NCBI GenBank assembly: GCA_948144175.1 | Contig: CANXME010002097.1 | Coordinates: 186,001-250,000, forward strand | From: Closterium sp. NIES-65 | Lineage: Eukaryota > Streptophyta > Zygnematophyceae > Desmidiales > Closteriaceae | Direction: 5' to 3' | DNA length: 64,000 nucleotides | Part shown: in pieces, positions 30,740-40,499 of the stretch | Position numbering within the stretch: the first letter of the stretch is position 1 | How the letters are laid out: every line of letters begins with the position of its first letter | Made by a program: the position numbers and the translations under genes | Notes under the pieces: generated by a model | Seen by the model: only the letters and a program-made list of their open reading frames with translations | Told to the model about the DNA's origin: nothing | The model's database searches: none

Positions 30740-31700
30740 GGTAGGACTGGCAGCGTCTCGACGGCAAGGCGGCTCGGCGGCTCAGCGGCTCGGGTGCTCG
30801 GGCGGCTCGGCGGCTCGGCTGCTGGGCGGCTCGGCGGTCGGGCGGCTCGGCGGTTCAGCTGCTGGGCGGCTCGGCTGTCGGGCGGCTCGGCGGTTTGGCT
30901 GCTAGGCGGCTCGGCTGTCGGGCGGCTCGGCTGCTCTGCTGCTGGGCGGCTCGGCTGTCGAGCGGCTCGACTGCTCTGCTGCAGAGCGGCTCGGCGGCTC
31001 TGCTGCTGGGCGGCTCGGCGGCTCTGCTGCTGGGCTGCTCGTAGAGGCGGCGTTGGGGCCGCTAGGTACAGCGACGGGGCTGCGTAGGGAGGGGAGCGGC
31101 GACGGGGCTGCTAGGGGCGGCGACAAGGCCGCGTAGAGGCGGCGTCGGGGCCGCTTAGGGGCGGCGACGAGGCCGCTTAGGAGCGGCAGCGGGGCCGCTG
31201 AGGGGCGGCGACGGGGCCGCGTAGGGGCGGCAACGGGGCCGCCTAGGGTGAGAGGTGGTGACGGGGCCGATAGGGGCGACGACAGAGGCCGCCAGGGGCG
31301 GCGACGGGGCCGCATAGGGGCGGCGACGGGGCCGCGTAGGGTAAGGGGCGGTGACGGGGCCGCTTGGGGCGGCAACGGGGCCGCTTAGGCGCGGCGACGG
31401 GGCTGCTTAGGCGCGGCGATGGGGCCGCTAGGGGCGGCGACGGGGCCGCTAGGGGCGGCGTTGGGGCCGCGTAGGGGCGGCGACGAGGCCGCGTAGGGTA
31501 AGGGGCGGCGACGGGGCCGCAAGGGGCGGCGACGGGGCTGCGTAGGGGCGGCGACGGGGCCGCTAGGGGCGGCAACGGGGCTGCGTGGGGGGGGGGGGGG
31601 GGGGCGACGAGGCCGCTAGGGGCCACTAGGGGCCTGGAGAGGGCGGCGAAAAAGGCGCGCCTCGGGTGGGAGCGACTGGCGCTCCGGTCAGAAAGGAAGA
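30740..31700 (-). repeat. element E leader tandem repeats
   Basis: Plus-strand view: GGCTCGGCGGCTCGGCTGCTGGGC units at about 30770-31020 and GCCGCTAGGGGCGGCGACGGG units at about 31070-31620. On the minus strand these are the same two repeat kinds as in the leaders of B, J and L, in the same order. Confidence 0.75.
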
Positions 31701-31724
31701 TTTCAGTGGTGGGCCCAAGGAAGC

Positions 31725-31754
31725 GTTCCCACTAGGGAACCTGCTCTGATACCA
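31725..31754 (-). promoter_or_regulatory. element E PBS and leader stem-loop
   Basis: TGGTATCAGAGCAGG on the minus strand (31740-31754) is an exact initiator tRNA-Met PBS core. Stem GTTCCC / GGGAAC occupies 31725-31740 with loop TAGT (minus strand). A GGGCCCACC box follows near 31709-31717. Confidence 0.85.
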
Positions 31755-31879
31755 TGTGAAGAATGAGGAATGAATGAACTAGCAAGCAGGTGGGTACAAG
31801 TAGGAAAACCTAGAAGTATTGTACCCCATATAGTCTACCCCACTACAGCCTACACAGACTATAGTATAAGAGTTTGACA
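31755..31879 (-). repeat. element E 5' LTR
   Basis: 125 bp, four differences from 24056-24180. TSD CTTCG follows at 31880-31884. Confidence 0.95.
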
Positions 31880-31884
31880 CTTCG

Positions 31885-32689
31885 GACGAGTCCATAGAGC
31901 CGAGTGGTCAGTATCTAGAGCTTGTGGGTTGTCTCATGTACCCGATGACCTGCACTCGACCTAACCTCGTAGACCCTCTCAGCATCCTGGCACGCTACGT
32001 TGCGCCTGGGAGACACCGACCAGAGCATTGGCGGGCCGCTAGGAGGATGTTGCGTTACTTGTGCAGTACATCAAGCATGGAGCTCGTGCTTGGAGAACGG
32101 GGTTTAGTTGTACTCACTGGACACTCAGCGGTCGTCACAGGGCTACACCTTCAGTCTTGGCTTCGGTTCAGTTTCTTGGAGGTCTACCCGCTCGTCTTCT
32201 GTTCTCAACTCCAGTTGTGAGGCTGAGATCTACGCAGGGGCCATGGCTGCACTGGAGTTATGCTGGCTGACCTACTTGCTGACTGACTTGGGTGAGCGGC
32301 CTTGTTCTCCTCCGGTCCTATGCTGGCTGACCTACTTTCTGACCGACTTGGGTGAGCGGCCTCGTTCTTCTCCAGTTATACGCCGGCTGACCTACTTGCT
32401 AACCGACTTGGGTGAGTGGCCTCGTTTTCCTCCGGTCCTGTACGTCGACAACAATGCCATGATTGCCTTGTGCCGAGAGCATATACTAGGTCACAGAATG
32501 AAGCACATCGCTCTGGGTTACTTCCTAGCTCGAGAGCTGCAGAAGCGTGGCCAGCTTCGTCTTGCTTACGTGGTCTCACGGGCCAACACTGCTGATATTT
32601 TCACCAAGGCACTTGTGTTTGGTGATCATCAGCGTTTCTGCATTGCTCTAGGCCTTGTGCCTACCCTGCCTCACTTGCTTACCTCGTGA
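31885..32689 (+). pseudogene. element D RNase H region
   Basis: Element D resumes after nested E. Blocks: GCLMYPMTCTRPN, then STRSSSVLNSSCEAEIYAGAMAA and YVDNNAMIALCREH, ending ANTADIFTKAL and LLTS. Between SSCEAEIYA and YVDN it holds a threefold 60-bp repeat (32261-32440) absent from the relatives. Confidence 0.8.
32261..32440 (+). repeat. three tandem 60-bp units inside RNase H
   Basis: Units 32261-32320, 32321-32380 and 32381-32440 each begin with a GGCTGACCTACTT block and end at CCTCC/TCTCC plus GGTCCT or GTTATA. Each codes a 20-residue LTYLLTDLGE-type segment, present once in B, G, H and J. The units already differ from each other, so the triplication is not recent. Confidence 0.9.
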
Positions 32690-32929
32690 CGTTGCCTTGT
32701 ACTGTGATCTATTTATATGTGCCTCCATGCTTACCCTTGCTAGGTTGTGATTATTCTACTGCACGTGTTCGTTATAACTCTGCATGCGAACTGGTCTTGT
32801 GGCCACATACTTGTGCTCCGACTGTGTGGTGACTTTGTGATCGACCCTGAGCTTTGTTTTGTTTTTTCTCTTTACTTGTCTTGTGACCATTGCATGCTCT
32901 GGCTATCGCCCACTTCGCCTATGGGGGTG

Positions 32930-33059
32930 TGTCAAAACATATTTCTTGATTGTCTGGGCTGTAGTGGGGTAGCCCATAGAGAGTGCAACCCATTAGGGTT
33001 AGTACTTGTACTACCCATTGCTCTTAGTTCATCATTCCGCTGAAAAAGAGAATATGACA
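32930..33059 (+). repeat. element D 3' LTR
   Basis: TGTCAAAACATATTTC start, ATATGACA end, preceded by ATGGGGGTG. Diverged partner of 17653-17781. Confidence 0.85.
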
Positions 33060-33490
33060 TTAACGAGTCTGGGGATAGAGGTTGCTTGTAGAGGACTCAT
33101 CGTCACAAGAGTTCCTGTAGACTCTGGTGCGTTTGTATAAAGGAGCCTCTCTGAGCGCCTAGAGAGGATTGATCAACTGTTGCTATGGCTTCCTAGACTA
33201 CGCCAGCCCTAGACAGCGACCCACCCACTCTCGGCATCGCAATATTCGACGAGGACAGTCCCTCCGACACCAGAGGTGCTCGTCAGTTTTGCATGGTGGG
33301 ATGCGAGGTTGGGGCACAGCAGGAGATCGGCGACAAGATGGTACCTCACTACGTGATGCGGTGTCCTTGTTTTGGCATCACCATGGTCATCTACGGCACT
33401 GTGAAGTACATGCTTCGAGGCTTTATTGCCAAGGCACGCATCGCGGTGAATGTGGAGAATATCACACTAATCTCGCACCTATAGGCAGCT
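33060..33490 (+). pseudogene. LINE-like reverse transcriptase relic, second part
   Basis: Continues 17000-17652 after element D. LGIEVACRGLIVTRVPVDSGAFV (about 33070-33138) fits the post-catalytic non-LTR RT pattern of a G-x-x-V-x-x-x-P-V-G/D-S-x-x-F-V type. SLSERLERIDQLLLWLPRL (about 33145-33202) fits the following thumb helix pattern. MRCPCFGITMVIYGTVKYML (about 33356-33415) may be the C-terminal Cys-rich region. Interrupted by stops and frame changes. Family assignment beyond non-LTR RT is not made. Confidence 0.6.
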
Positions 33491-33856
33491 TGAGCGCGAC
33501 TGCAGGGATTCCCGGTAGTGGGAGGACGGACACAGTCCGAGGGTCTGTCGCGGCCGGTAGGTGGGGTGGAACAAATAGGTGGAGGGGTGCCACAAGGACA
33601 GCAGCAACATCGGGGTCGGGTCGGGCGAGGGGTTGGCGGGCAAAGGGGACGGCAGGAGGAGCAGGCCAGAAGGGGAGAGAAGAGGGGACGCCAGAGGCAA
33701 CAGCAGGAGGGTCGGCAAGGGCAGGAGGGGCAGGCCCGTTTGAACGTGGAGAGGGGTTGTCAGGAGCAGCAGTATTAGGGCGAGGAGGAGCGGGAGGGCT
33801 TCAAGCCAAGGGGACACCGCCTTTGAGTTTTGGCTTACGTGCGAGGAGGGGGCGAG
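33491..33856. other. purine-rich unassigned stretch
   Basis: G+A-rich sequence with CAGGAG/GGGGCAGG repeats and no recognisable domain. Its flank continues across element F at 48484-48810, which is also purine-rich. It may be the 3' part of the LINE-like relic or simple sequence. Confidence 0.35.
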
Positions 33857-33996
33857 TGTCAGAATGCTATAATTGTCTAGTATGCAGTGGGGTACTCTAT
33901 AGTGAGTACAACCCAATTTAGGGTTTGCTATATGTATCCTATCTGCTGCTAGTGCAATCCCCCTTCTATTGTTCATTCCTGCTTGCTATCTCAAAA
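33857..33996 (+). repeat. element F 5' LTR
   Basis: TGTCAGAATGCTATAATTG start. The 3' edge is set by the PBS start at 33997 and by the TSD of the partner LTR. Confidence 0.88.
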
Positions 33997-34027
33997 TGCT
34001 ATCATAGCAGGTCGACCCTCGCGGGTC
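33997..34027 (+). promoter_or_regulatory. element F PBS and leader stem-loop
   Basis: TGCTATCATAGCAGG matches TGGTATCAGAGCAGG at 13 of 15 bases. Stem GACCC (34014-34018), loop TCGC, GGGTC (34023-34027). The stem bases differ from A yet still pair. A GGGCCCACC box follows near 34039-34047. Confidence 0.75.
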
Positions 34028-34059
34028 AATCCTCTGGATGGGCCCACCTTGCTGCTTCC

Positions 34060-34453
34060 GCTGCTGTCTTGCCTGTCGCGCGCCCCGGGCGCGCGAATCT
34101 CTGCCTGCCGCGCGCCTGGCGCGCGCGGCGTTTTTTCTTCCGGCCACGCGCTTCGGGCGCGCGGTGGTTTTCTGCCCGCCACGCGCTCTGCCCGCCGCGC
34201 GCCCCGGGCGCGAGCCAAGGTTTCGTCTCCCGTCGCGGCGCCCCGGGGGCCCGCGCGCTGTCCCCTCCCGTCGCCCGTCGCAGCGTCCCGGGGGCCCGCG
34301 CGTCGCCCCCCTCCCGTCGCCCGTCGCGGCGCCCCGGGGGCCCGCATGGTGCCCTACCCGTCGCGCGTCGCGGCGCCCTAGGGGGTTGCGCGTCGCCCCC
34401 CCTCCTGTCGCCTGTCGCGACGCCCTGAGGGCCCGCGCGCCGCCCGGCCCATC
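34060..34453 (+). repeat. element F GC-rich leader repeats
   Basis: Units rich in CGCGCCCCGGGCGCGCG, then five or so roughly 55-bp units built on CCCGTCGCGGCGCCCCGGGGGCCCGCGCG. No gene supported; open frames on both strands are compositional. The same repeat resumes at 35441 after the inserted element. Confidence 0.7.
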
Positions 34454-34458
34454 GCCCG

Positions 34459-35440
34459 TGTTGAAGGAATTTGGCCCCGCCCTCGCATGGGCAAAACTGA
34501 CTTCGTGGTCGGGTGTGCGGAAGGTGCAGCCGACCTTCTGCAGGTGTGCAATGGTTGCCTGTACACGAGGTGTACAAGTGAATCCATGCAAGAGTAACAA
34601 AAGCATCCGCGAGTGCAGTACAGATGTCTCGTGCGCATGTACAAATGGCGCAGCTCGTACAGAGGTTTGCGGGTGTTCGTCTGCGCAGGGTCGCGTCTGA
34701 CCCTGCGCACCCTTGAAACTGCACAGGCAAATTTTGGCCAGAAATTCGAATGTGTCTTGATTTCGACCAACCAGGAGCTGACATTTTGAAATGTCGACCG
34801 AGGTGTTCGACGAAGGTCGTCAACCCGCGACGACGAAGGTCGTCGACCCGTGACGACGAAGGTCGTCAACCGGTGAGGAACTTTACCTGGTTGACTGGTC
34901 ATCATCCTACTCGATGAGGTTCTGCGGAGGGTTGCGAACGTCGTTGAGGTTGTTGTGGCAAAGTCGATCGACGTGGCAGCACGTCGTCGACGTCGCTCAT
35001 CAGGTGCAACCGTCAGCATGTGGCTGAGAGCCTGCGCAATGTGCTCGACAGTGCACGTCGTGCATAACTGTCTACAAGCCCCTGCGAAGTAGGTGCTTGC
35101 ACATGCGCTTACAATCACCTACGGATGCAGTGCTGGCAAGCCGTGCGGATGCAACATTGGCAAGCCGCGCGGGTGCAGCGCTGGCAGGCCGCCATTCTGC
35201 AGCGTTGGCAAGTCGCACACAAGCTGCGTTGGCGGGCCGTGGCGATGCTACGTTGGCAGGTCGACGACTTTGTCGTGCTGGTAATCGACCTGCCTGAGCA
35301 CTAGCAAACCTTGCATGTGATGTAGTCAATCTTTTGCTTGTTATCATTTTGAGTTTTGTATTCTCAACCTTTCCTTAGTGAAACTCTTGCTGTTTTGCCC
35401 TTGTAGTCTAGCTCCCGCCGTTGTAGAGTTAATCTCCGCA
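34459..35440 (+). mobile_element. inserted 982-bp repeat M, copy 1 (LTR-like, TG...CA)
   Basis: Begins TGTTGAAGGAATTTGG, ends TCTCCGCA, with a perfect 5-bp TSD GCCCG at 34454-34458 and 35441-35445, in the middle of the F leader repeat. It contains three tandem copies of a GACGACGAAGGTCGTC unit (about 34811-34871), GTCGAC sites and a run of roughly 24-27-bp GCTGGCAAGCCG-type units (35130-35260). No coding domain. Homologous to 20922-22106. TG...CA ends and a 5-bp TSD fit a solo LTR or a non-coding LTR element; no internal PBS was recognised. Confidence 0.75.
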
Positions 35441-35599
35441 GCCCGTCGCAGCGCCCCAGGGACCCGCGCGCCGCCCCGATTCTGCTCGCACGCCGCCCTA
35501 TCTGCTGCCCGCGTTTCTGCCTCGCGCCGCGCGCGCGCCGCTTGCGTTGGGGGTGGCGGGTATTGGGGTGGCGGGTGTGTGAGCCGTCCCCTGCTTCTC

Positions 35600-35731
35600 T
35601 GTCAGAACATTATAGCTTATGCTTTTGTGTAGGCTGTAGTGGGGTATCCCATAGGGGGTACAACCCAATTAGGGTTAGTACTTGTACCCACTTCATTCAT
35701 AGTTCACTCATTCTCGTTTCAGTTTTTCTCA
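35600..35731 (+). repeat. element G 5' LTR
   Basis: TGTCAGAACATTATAGC start, TTTTTCTCA end, three differences from 47693-47824. Confidence 0.93.
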
Positions 35732-35760
35732 TGGTATCGAGCAGGTTCCCTCGTGGGAAC
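35732..35760 (+). promoter_or_regulatory. element G PBS and leader stem-loop
   Basis: TGGTATCGAGCAGG, an initiator tRNA-Met-type PBS lacking one base, as in J and L. Stem GTTCCC (35745-35750), loop TCGT, GGGAAC (35755-35760). A GGGCCCTAC variant of the downstream box follows near 35769. Confidence 0.8.
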
Positions 35761-35799
35761 TGTTCCTAGGGCCCTACTACTGCTTCCGCTACTACTCGA

Positions 35800-36745
35800 T
35801 CTGTCGCACGCCCCGTGGCGTGCAACCTATTTTCATCTTGCCGCGCGCCTTCTGGCGCGCACCCCGAGGCGCGCGGCCCCGCTACCCCGTCGCGCCGCCC
35901 TAGCGGCCGCGTCGCGCCGCCCTCGCGGCCCCGATCTACCGCCCTAGTGGCCTCGTCACCTACCCCTGCGGCCTCAGCGCCGCCCTTTCCGGCCCCGGCT
36001 CCGCCCTTCCCGGCCCCGGCGCCACCTCGGCTGGCCCCGTCGCCTACCCCGGCGACCCCGACGCCGCCCTTCCCGACCCGACCCCGCCTCTGCTGACCCC
36101 GTCGCCTGCCCCTGCGGCCCCGGCTCCGCCCTTCCCGGCCCCGGCGCCACCTCGGCTGGCCCCGTCGCCTACCCCGGCGACCCCGACGCCGCTCTTCCCG
36201 ACCCGGCCCCGCCTCTACTGGCCCCGTCGCCTACCCCTGCGGCCCCGGCGCTGCCCTTCCCGGCCCCGGCGCCACCTCTGCTGGCCCCGGCGCCGCCTCT
36301 GCTGGCCCGGACGCCTACCCTGCGGCCCCGGCGCCACCTCTGCCGGCCCCGTCGCCGCTCCACCCAGCCCCGCCGCCGTCCCCAAGCAGCCCCGCCGTCA
36401 CCACTGAGCCGCCGGCGCCGCCGAGCTAGTGCCGAGCCACCCGAGCCGCCCGAGCCGCAGCGCCACCTCAGCCGCCCAAGCCGCCGAGTCGCCGAGCCGC
36501 CGAGCTACAGTTGCTGCCGAGCCACCTTACCGCTGAGTCGCCCGAGTCGCCCGAGCCGCCGAGCCGCAGTTGCTGCAGTGCCGCCGTGCCGCCGAGCCGC
36601 CCGAGCCGCCCGCACCGCCGAGTCGCCGAGTCGTCGAGCCTGCTCTTCCCACCACTGGTGAGCCCCTGCCTTACTAGCGCGCTGCCTGCCGCTTGCTTGC
36701 CTGCCTGCCTTACTGCTGCTACTCCTGCTCCTGCTTCTACTAGCG
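35800..36745 (+). repeat. element G GC-rich leader
   Basis: Diverged units of CGGCCCCGGCGCCACCTCTGCTGGCCCCG type (about 35920-36350), including a nearly exact repeat of about 95 bp (36000-36070 against 36120-36200), followed by GAGCCGCCGAGCCGC units (36400-36630). No gene supported. Confidence 0.65.
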
Positions 36746-36752
36746 GAGCCAG

Positions 36753-38250
36753 ATGCAGCCCCAGCGACGTCCGCGTGAGTCCCTCACGCCCCAGCAGCTG
36801 CGTGAGTGGTACGCTGGTTGGGGTTGTAGGGGTGGCGGCGCTACTACTGCTACTACTACTGGCGGTGGCCAGATGCAGCTCCAGCGACCACCACGAGCGT
36901 CTCTCACGCCCCAGCAGCTTCGTGAGTGGTACGCTCAGAGTGGAGGGTCTCTCAGTTCTGTCCGCTGCTCTTATGTGATTCGCACTGGTGCTCGGACTGG
37001 TCAGCCTTGTGGGACGCCTAGTCACACACATTCCTGCTGCTTCGCCCGTATGAGCGACGCCTGGCGTACCGAGTTTGGCGACGAGGCTGAGCTCCCCGAC
37101 TGGGTGGAGTTGCTTAGGCAGAGGGTAGATATATTTGCTCTTGACTATGATGCTATTCTCACTGCCATGTATGCATTGCCTACTAGTGCTGACCGTGCCG
37201 GTCACCTGTGCGTACCGCCTGACCCGGGTATCGAGCCTGCTGCTCTAGCTGCTGGTGAGGCTGCTGCTCTGGGTGCTAGTGTGTCTCCTGCTCCAGGTAC
37301 AAGTGCGGCTGCTGCTCTAGGTGCTAGTGAGTCTGCTTCCTCAGGTGTGGGTGAGTCTGCTCTCTCAGGTACCGCGTCGGCTCCGGCCTCTCACACCTTC
37401 ACCCTTGACTCGGAGGCTTCCCGCTCCTTCTTTCGAGACCGCACCACACTCACGCCGCTTGGTCGGCCAGTTGCAGTCTCTCTGGCAGACCCCTCTGGGG
37501 GCCCTGTCCTTGCTCACTTCTCCACTGTCCTCCCGTGTCCGGCGGCCCCCTCTGGCACCCTGTCTGGTCTTTACCTCCCCTCGTTCTCTACGAACTTGGT
37601 GAGTGGTGCTGACCTGCAGGATGCGGGGGTTCACCAGTTCACTCCTGCGAGTCAGCGGGTGACCCACTGCACGGACGCTCGGACAGGCCGACACCTGGCC
37701 ACGTTTACTCGTCGGCCGGGGTCGAGCCTGTACACACTTACCACTGCGTCTGGTCAGGTAGCTGCATTGGGTCAGGTGTTTGCTGCAGCGTCCAGGTCTG
37801 GTCCTGAGTCTGCCCCCTGCTCGTGTCGCCTCCTGTCTCACGAGACTCTCCTCTGGCACCACCGCCTTGGTAACCCCTCCCTGCTTCGTCTCCAAAGCAT
37901 GGCCTCCCGTGTCCTTTTCTCTGGTCTTCCCCGGTCCCTCCCTCCCCTTCCTCCTGGGCCTGGCCCTACCTGCGTCCCCTGTGTCGAGGGGCGGCAGCGG
38001 GCTGCCCCTCACTCCTCCCAGTTTCCTCCGACAGAGGCCCCGCTGCAGACGCTTCACATGGACGTGTGGGGCCCGGCCCGCGTCCGTGGACAGGGTCACG
38101 AGCGCTACTTCCTGCTGGTGGTTGACGACTACTCGCGTTACACCACAGTCTTCCCCTTGCGCAGCAAGGGTGATGTCACTGAGGTGCTGATCGACTGGAT
38201 CCGCGCAGCTCGTCTCCAGCTCAGGCGGAGCTTCGGCTCGGACTTTCCTA
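36753..38250 (+). CDS. element G gag zinc-binding end, protease and integrase (first part)
   Basis: The open frame starts MQPQRRPRESLTPQQLREWYAG with no gag domain upstream. It holds two LREWY modules (residues about 8-20 and 50-62), then CSYVIRTGARTGQPCGTPSHTHSC (a zinc-binding-like segment near 36965-37035). A spacer leads to the protease core FTLDSEASRSFFRD (about 37400), then integrase with LLWHHRLGNPS, the CVPC pair, MDVWGPARV and VVDDYSRYTTVFPL. Element H is inserted inside the integrase region, at TCCTA/TCCTG. Role by family: RNA binding, polyprotein cleavage and integration. Confidence 0.8.
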
Positions 38251-38382
38251 TGTCAAACATTATATATGTTGTGTTAGTTTAGGCTACAGTGGGTTAGCCT
38301 ATAGAGGGTACACAATTCTAGGGTTAGGTACTTGTACTCTCTTCACTGCTAGTTCATTCATTCCTGTTCAGTGATTCCAACA
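38251..38382 (+). repeat. element H 5' LTR
   Basis: TGTCAAACATTATATATG start, GATTCCAACA end, followed by the PBS. Confidence 0.93.
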
Positions 38383-38410
38383 TGGTATAGAGTAGGTCCT
38401 TCCTAGGACC
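38383..38410 (+). promoter_or_regulatory. element H PBS and leader stem-loop
   Basis: TGGTATAGAGTAGG, a diverged initiator tRNA-Met-type PBS. Stem GGTCCT (38395-38400), loop TCCT, AGGACC (38405-38410): different bases from A, pairing kept. A GGGCCCACCAC box follows at about 38425-38435. Confidence 0.8.
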
Positions 38411-38439
38411 GAAATTTTCGAAGGGCCCACCACTACGTA

Positions 38440-38846
38440 ACTACCTACCTACCTACCTACATGTGCCCTAGGGCGCCTCGGCGTGTCACGCCCCTAGAGG
38501 CCCCTCTTGACGGCCCCGCGCTAGCCCCGTTCAGGCCCCGTCGGCCCCACGCCCGCTCTCCCTAGCGGCCTCGTTCAGGCCCCGTCGGCCCCTTTAAGGC
38601 CTCGTTCAGGCCCCGCGCTAGCCCCGTTGAGGCCCCGTCGGCCCTGTTTCAGGCCCCGTCGGCCCCGCGCTAGCCCCTCTCAGGCCCCGTCGGCCCGCGC
38701 TAGCACCGTTTCAGGCCCCGCCGGCCCCGTTTAAGGCCTCGTCGGCCCCGCGCTAGCCCCTCTCAGGCCCCGTCGGCCCGCGCTAGCCCCATTTCAGGCC
38801 TCGTTGGCCCCGTTTCAGGCCCCGTCGGCCCCGCGCTAGCCCCTCT
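38440..38846 (+). repeat. element H leader tandem repeats
   Basis: A CTAC microsatellite (38440-38460), then about a dozen units of GGCCCCGTCGGCCCCGCGCTAGC type (38500-38850). Two nearly identical blocks of roughly 55 bp suggest recent slippage. No gene. Confidence 0.75.
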
Positions 38847-38847
38847 C

Positions 38848-40430
38848 ATGCCCCGTCAGCCCGCGCTAGCCGCGTATGTGATGTCTACTAGTGGAGAGGG
38901 TGCTGAGTACTTGTGTGTGCCGCCCGACCCGGGCATTAGGGCCAGTGCGTCTGCCGCTCCAGGTACTCGGGCTACCCCAGGTGCTGGTGAGGCTGCTGCT
39001 CTAGGTGCTTGTGTGTCTCCCCCCCTTGGTACTGCGTCGACTGCCGCACTGCACACCTTCACACTGGACTCAGGTGCTTCTCGCTGCTTCTTTCGTGACC
39101 GCACTGCCCTTGAGCCGCTTGCTCGGCCAGTTGCTGTCTCCCTTGCTGACCCCTCTGGGGGTCCGGTCATTGCGACCTCTTCCACTGTCCTTCCCTGCCC
39201 TGCGGTCCCGTCAGGCACACTGTTAGGTCTCCACCTCCCCTCGTTCTCTACGAACTTGGTGGCAGGATGTGCACTCCAGGACGGGGGTGTTCACCCGTTC
39301 ACCCCTGCCTACGAGCGCGTGACACACTGCACGTGTGCTCGTACGGGCCGTCACTTGGCTACCTTCACTCGGCAGCTGGGGTCGGACCTGTACACACTGA
39401 CTACTGAGTCCCCTCAGGTTGCTGCGACTGCGTCCGCGTCCGCGTCACGTCAGCTGTCCGCCCCCTGCTCGTGTCGCTCTTTGGCACACGAGACTGTCCT
39501 CTGGCACCACCGCCTTGGCCACCCGTCTGTGCAGCGGCTTCGTGCCATGCACTCCCGGTACCTTGTCTCTGGCCTGCCCAGGGTCCTTCCTGCCCTCCCA
39601 CCCTCGCCTGCTCCTACCTGTCTCCCCTGTGTCGAGGGACGGCAGCGCGCCGCTCCTCACTCCTCGTTCCCCCCGACGACTGCTCCCTTGCAGACACTCC
39701 ACATGGACGTGTGGGGCCCAGCCCGCGTCCGTGGTCAGGGTCAGGAGAGGTACTTCCTGATAGTTGTTGACGACTACTCGCGCTACACCTCGGTCTTCCC
39801 CTTGCGCACCAAGGGTGAGGTCCCTGATGTCTTGATCCCTTGGATCCGCAGAGCTCGTCTCCAGCTCAGCGAGCGTTTTCACTCGGACTTTCCTGTCATG
39901 CGCTTGCACTCTGACAAAGGTGGTGATTTCTCCTCCGATCTCTTGGCAACCTACTGTGCTGAGCACGGCATTGAGCAGTCGTTCACGCTTCCGGCTTCTC
40001 CACAGCAGAATGGGGTTGCGGAGCACCGCATTGGCCTGGTCATGGAGGTCGCCCGTACCTCCTTGATCCATGCGGCTGCCCCCCACTTTCTGTGGCCGTT
40101 TGCGGTCCGGTACGCTGCGCATCAGCTCAACCTCTGGCCCCGTGTCTCCTTGCCAGAGACCTCGCCCACGCTGCTGTGGACGGGGGAGGTTGGCGATGCG
40201 TCGCGTTTCCGGGTCTGGGGGTCTCGAGCTTTTGTCCGCGATTCGTCTGCGGACAAGCTCTCCTCCCGTGCTGTTCCCTGCGTCTTCCTCGGCTTTGTCC
40301 CGGACGCGTCTGGTTGGCAGTTTCACCACGCCTCCTCGCGCCGAGTCTTGCCCTCCCAGGACGTCACTTTTGACGAGTCCGTCCCCTACTACCGCCTCTT
40401 CCCCTACCGCACTGCCCCGCTCCCCCCCCG
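38848..40430 (+). CDS. element H protease and integrase region
   Basis: The frame opens at ATG 38848. The conserved STSGEGAEYLCVPPDPGI block appears within 20 residues and the protease core FTLDSGASRCFFRD near 39057-39098. Integrase follows: ETVLWHHRLGHPSVQRL and the CLPC pair (39480-39640), MDVWGPARV (about 39703), LHSDKGGDFSS (about 39905), QQNGVAEHRIGLVME (about 40005), then CVFLGFVPDASGW and QDVTFDESVPYY (to about 40400). The start position is uncertain because the leader repeat runs right up to it. Role by family: polyprotein processing and cDNA integration. Confidence 0.8.
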
Positions 40431-40499
40431 CCTCTCTTCCTCGCGCCAGGTGCTGCTGTTGCAGACCCCCTCCCCCCTCAGGGTGCCGCTCCCTCAGGT

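Larger units (their letters stand above)
24056..31879 (-). mobile_element. element E: gag-bearing copia-type retroelement, minus strand, nested in D
   Basis: LTRs at 31755-31879 (5' on the minus strand) and 24056-24180 (3'), 125 bp each, four differences (about 3%). Perfect TSD CTTCG at 24051-24055 and 31880-31884. All parts are present, read right to left: PBS, leader repeats, gag, zinc-binding segment, protease, integrase, linker (split by a TRIM), RT, RNase H, PPT hairpin. It sits in D's RNase H-coding part. Structurally complete; broken, with about five lesions. Confidence 0.95.
17653..33059 (+). mobile_element. element D: old copia-type retroelement, split by E and a 1.2-kb repeat
   Basis: LTRs at 17653-17781 and 32930-33059 (about 14% different by eye, the most diverged pair here). 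The flanks TTCAC (17648-17652) and TTAAC (33060-33064) look like a TSD with one change. The LINE-like relic resumes on the far side, which confirms the insertion. Parts: PBS, tandem-repeat leader, gag remnant, protease, integrase, linker with inserted repeat 20922-22106, RT, then element E, then RNase H and 3' LTR. Heavily broken, with well over ten lesions. Confidence 0.85.

Noticed and set aside
30794-31087. Small Gly/Ala/Arg-rich frame with GGSAAGRLGG-like repeats
   Set aside because: It is the reverse complement of the CAGCCGAGCCGCC leader repeat of element E.
33169-33921. 250-residue plus-strand frame as a host gene
   Set aside because: It spans the LINE-like relic, purine-rich filler and the start of the F LTR. 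The encoded sequence is arginine/glycine-rich in a non-native phase.
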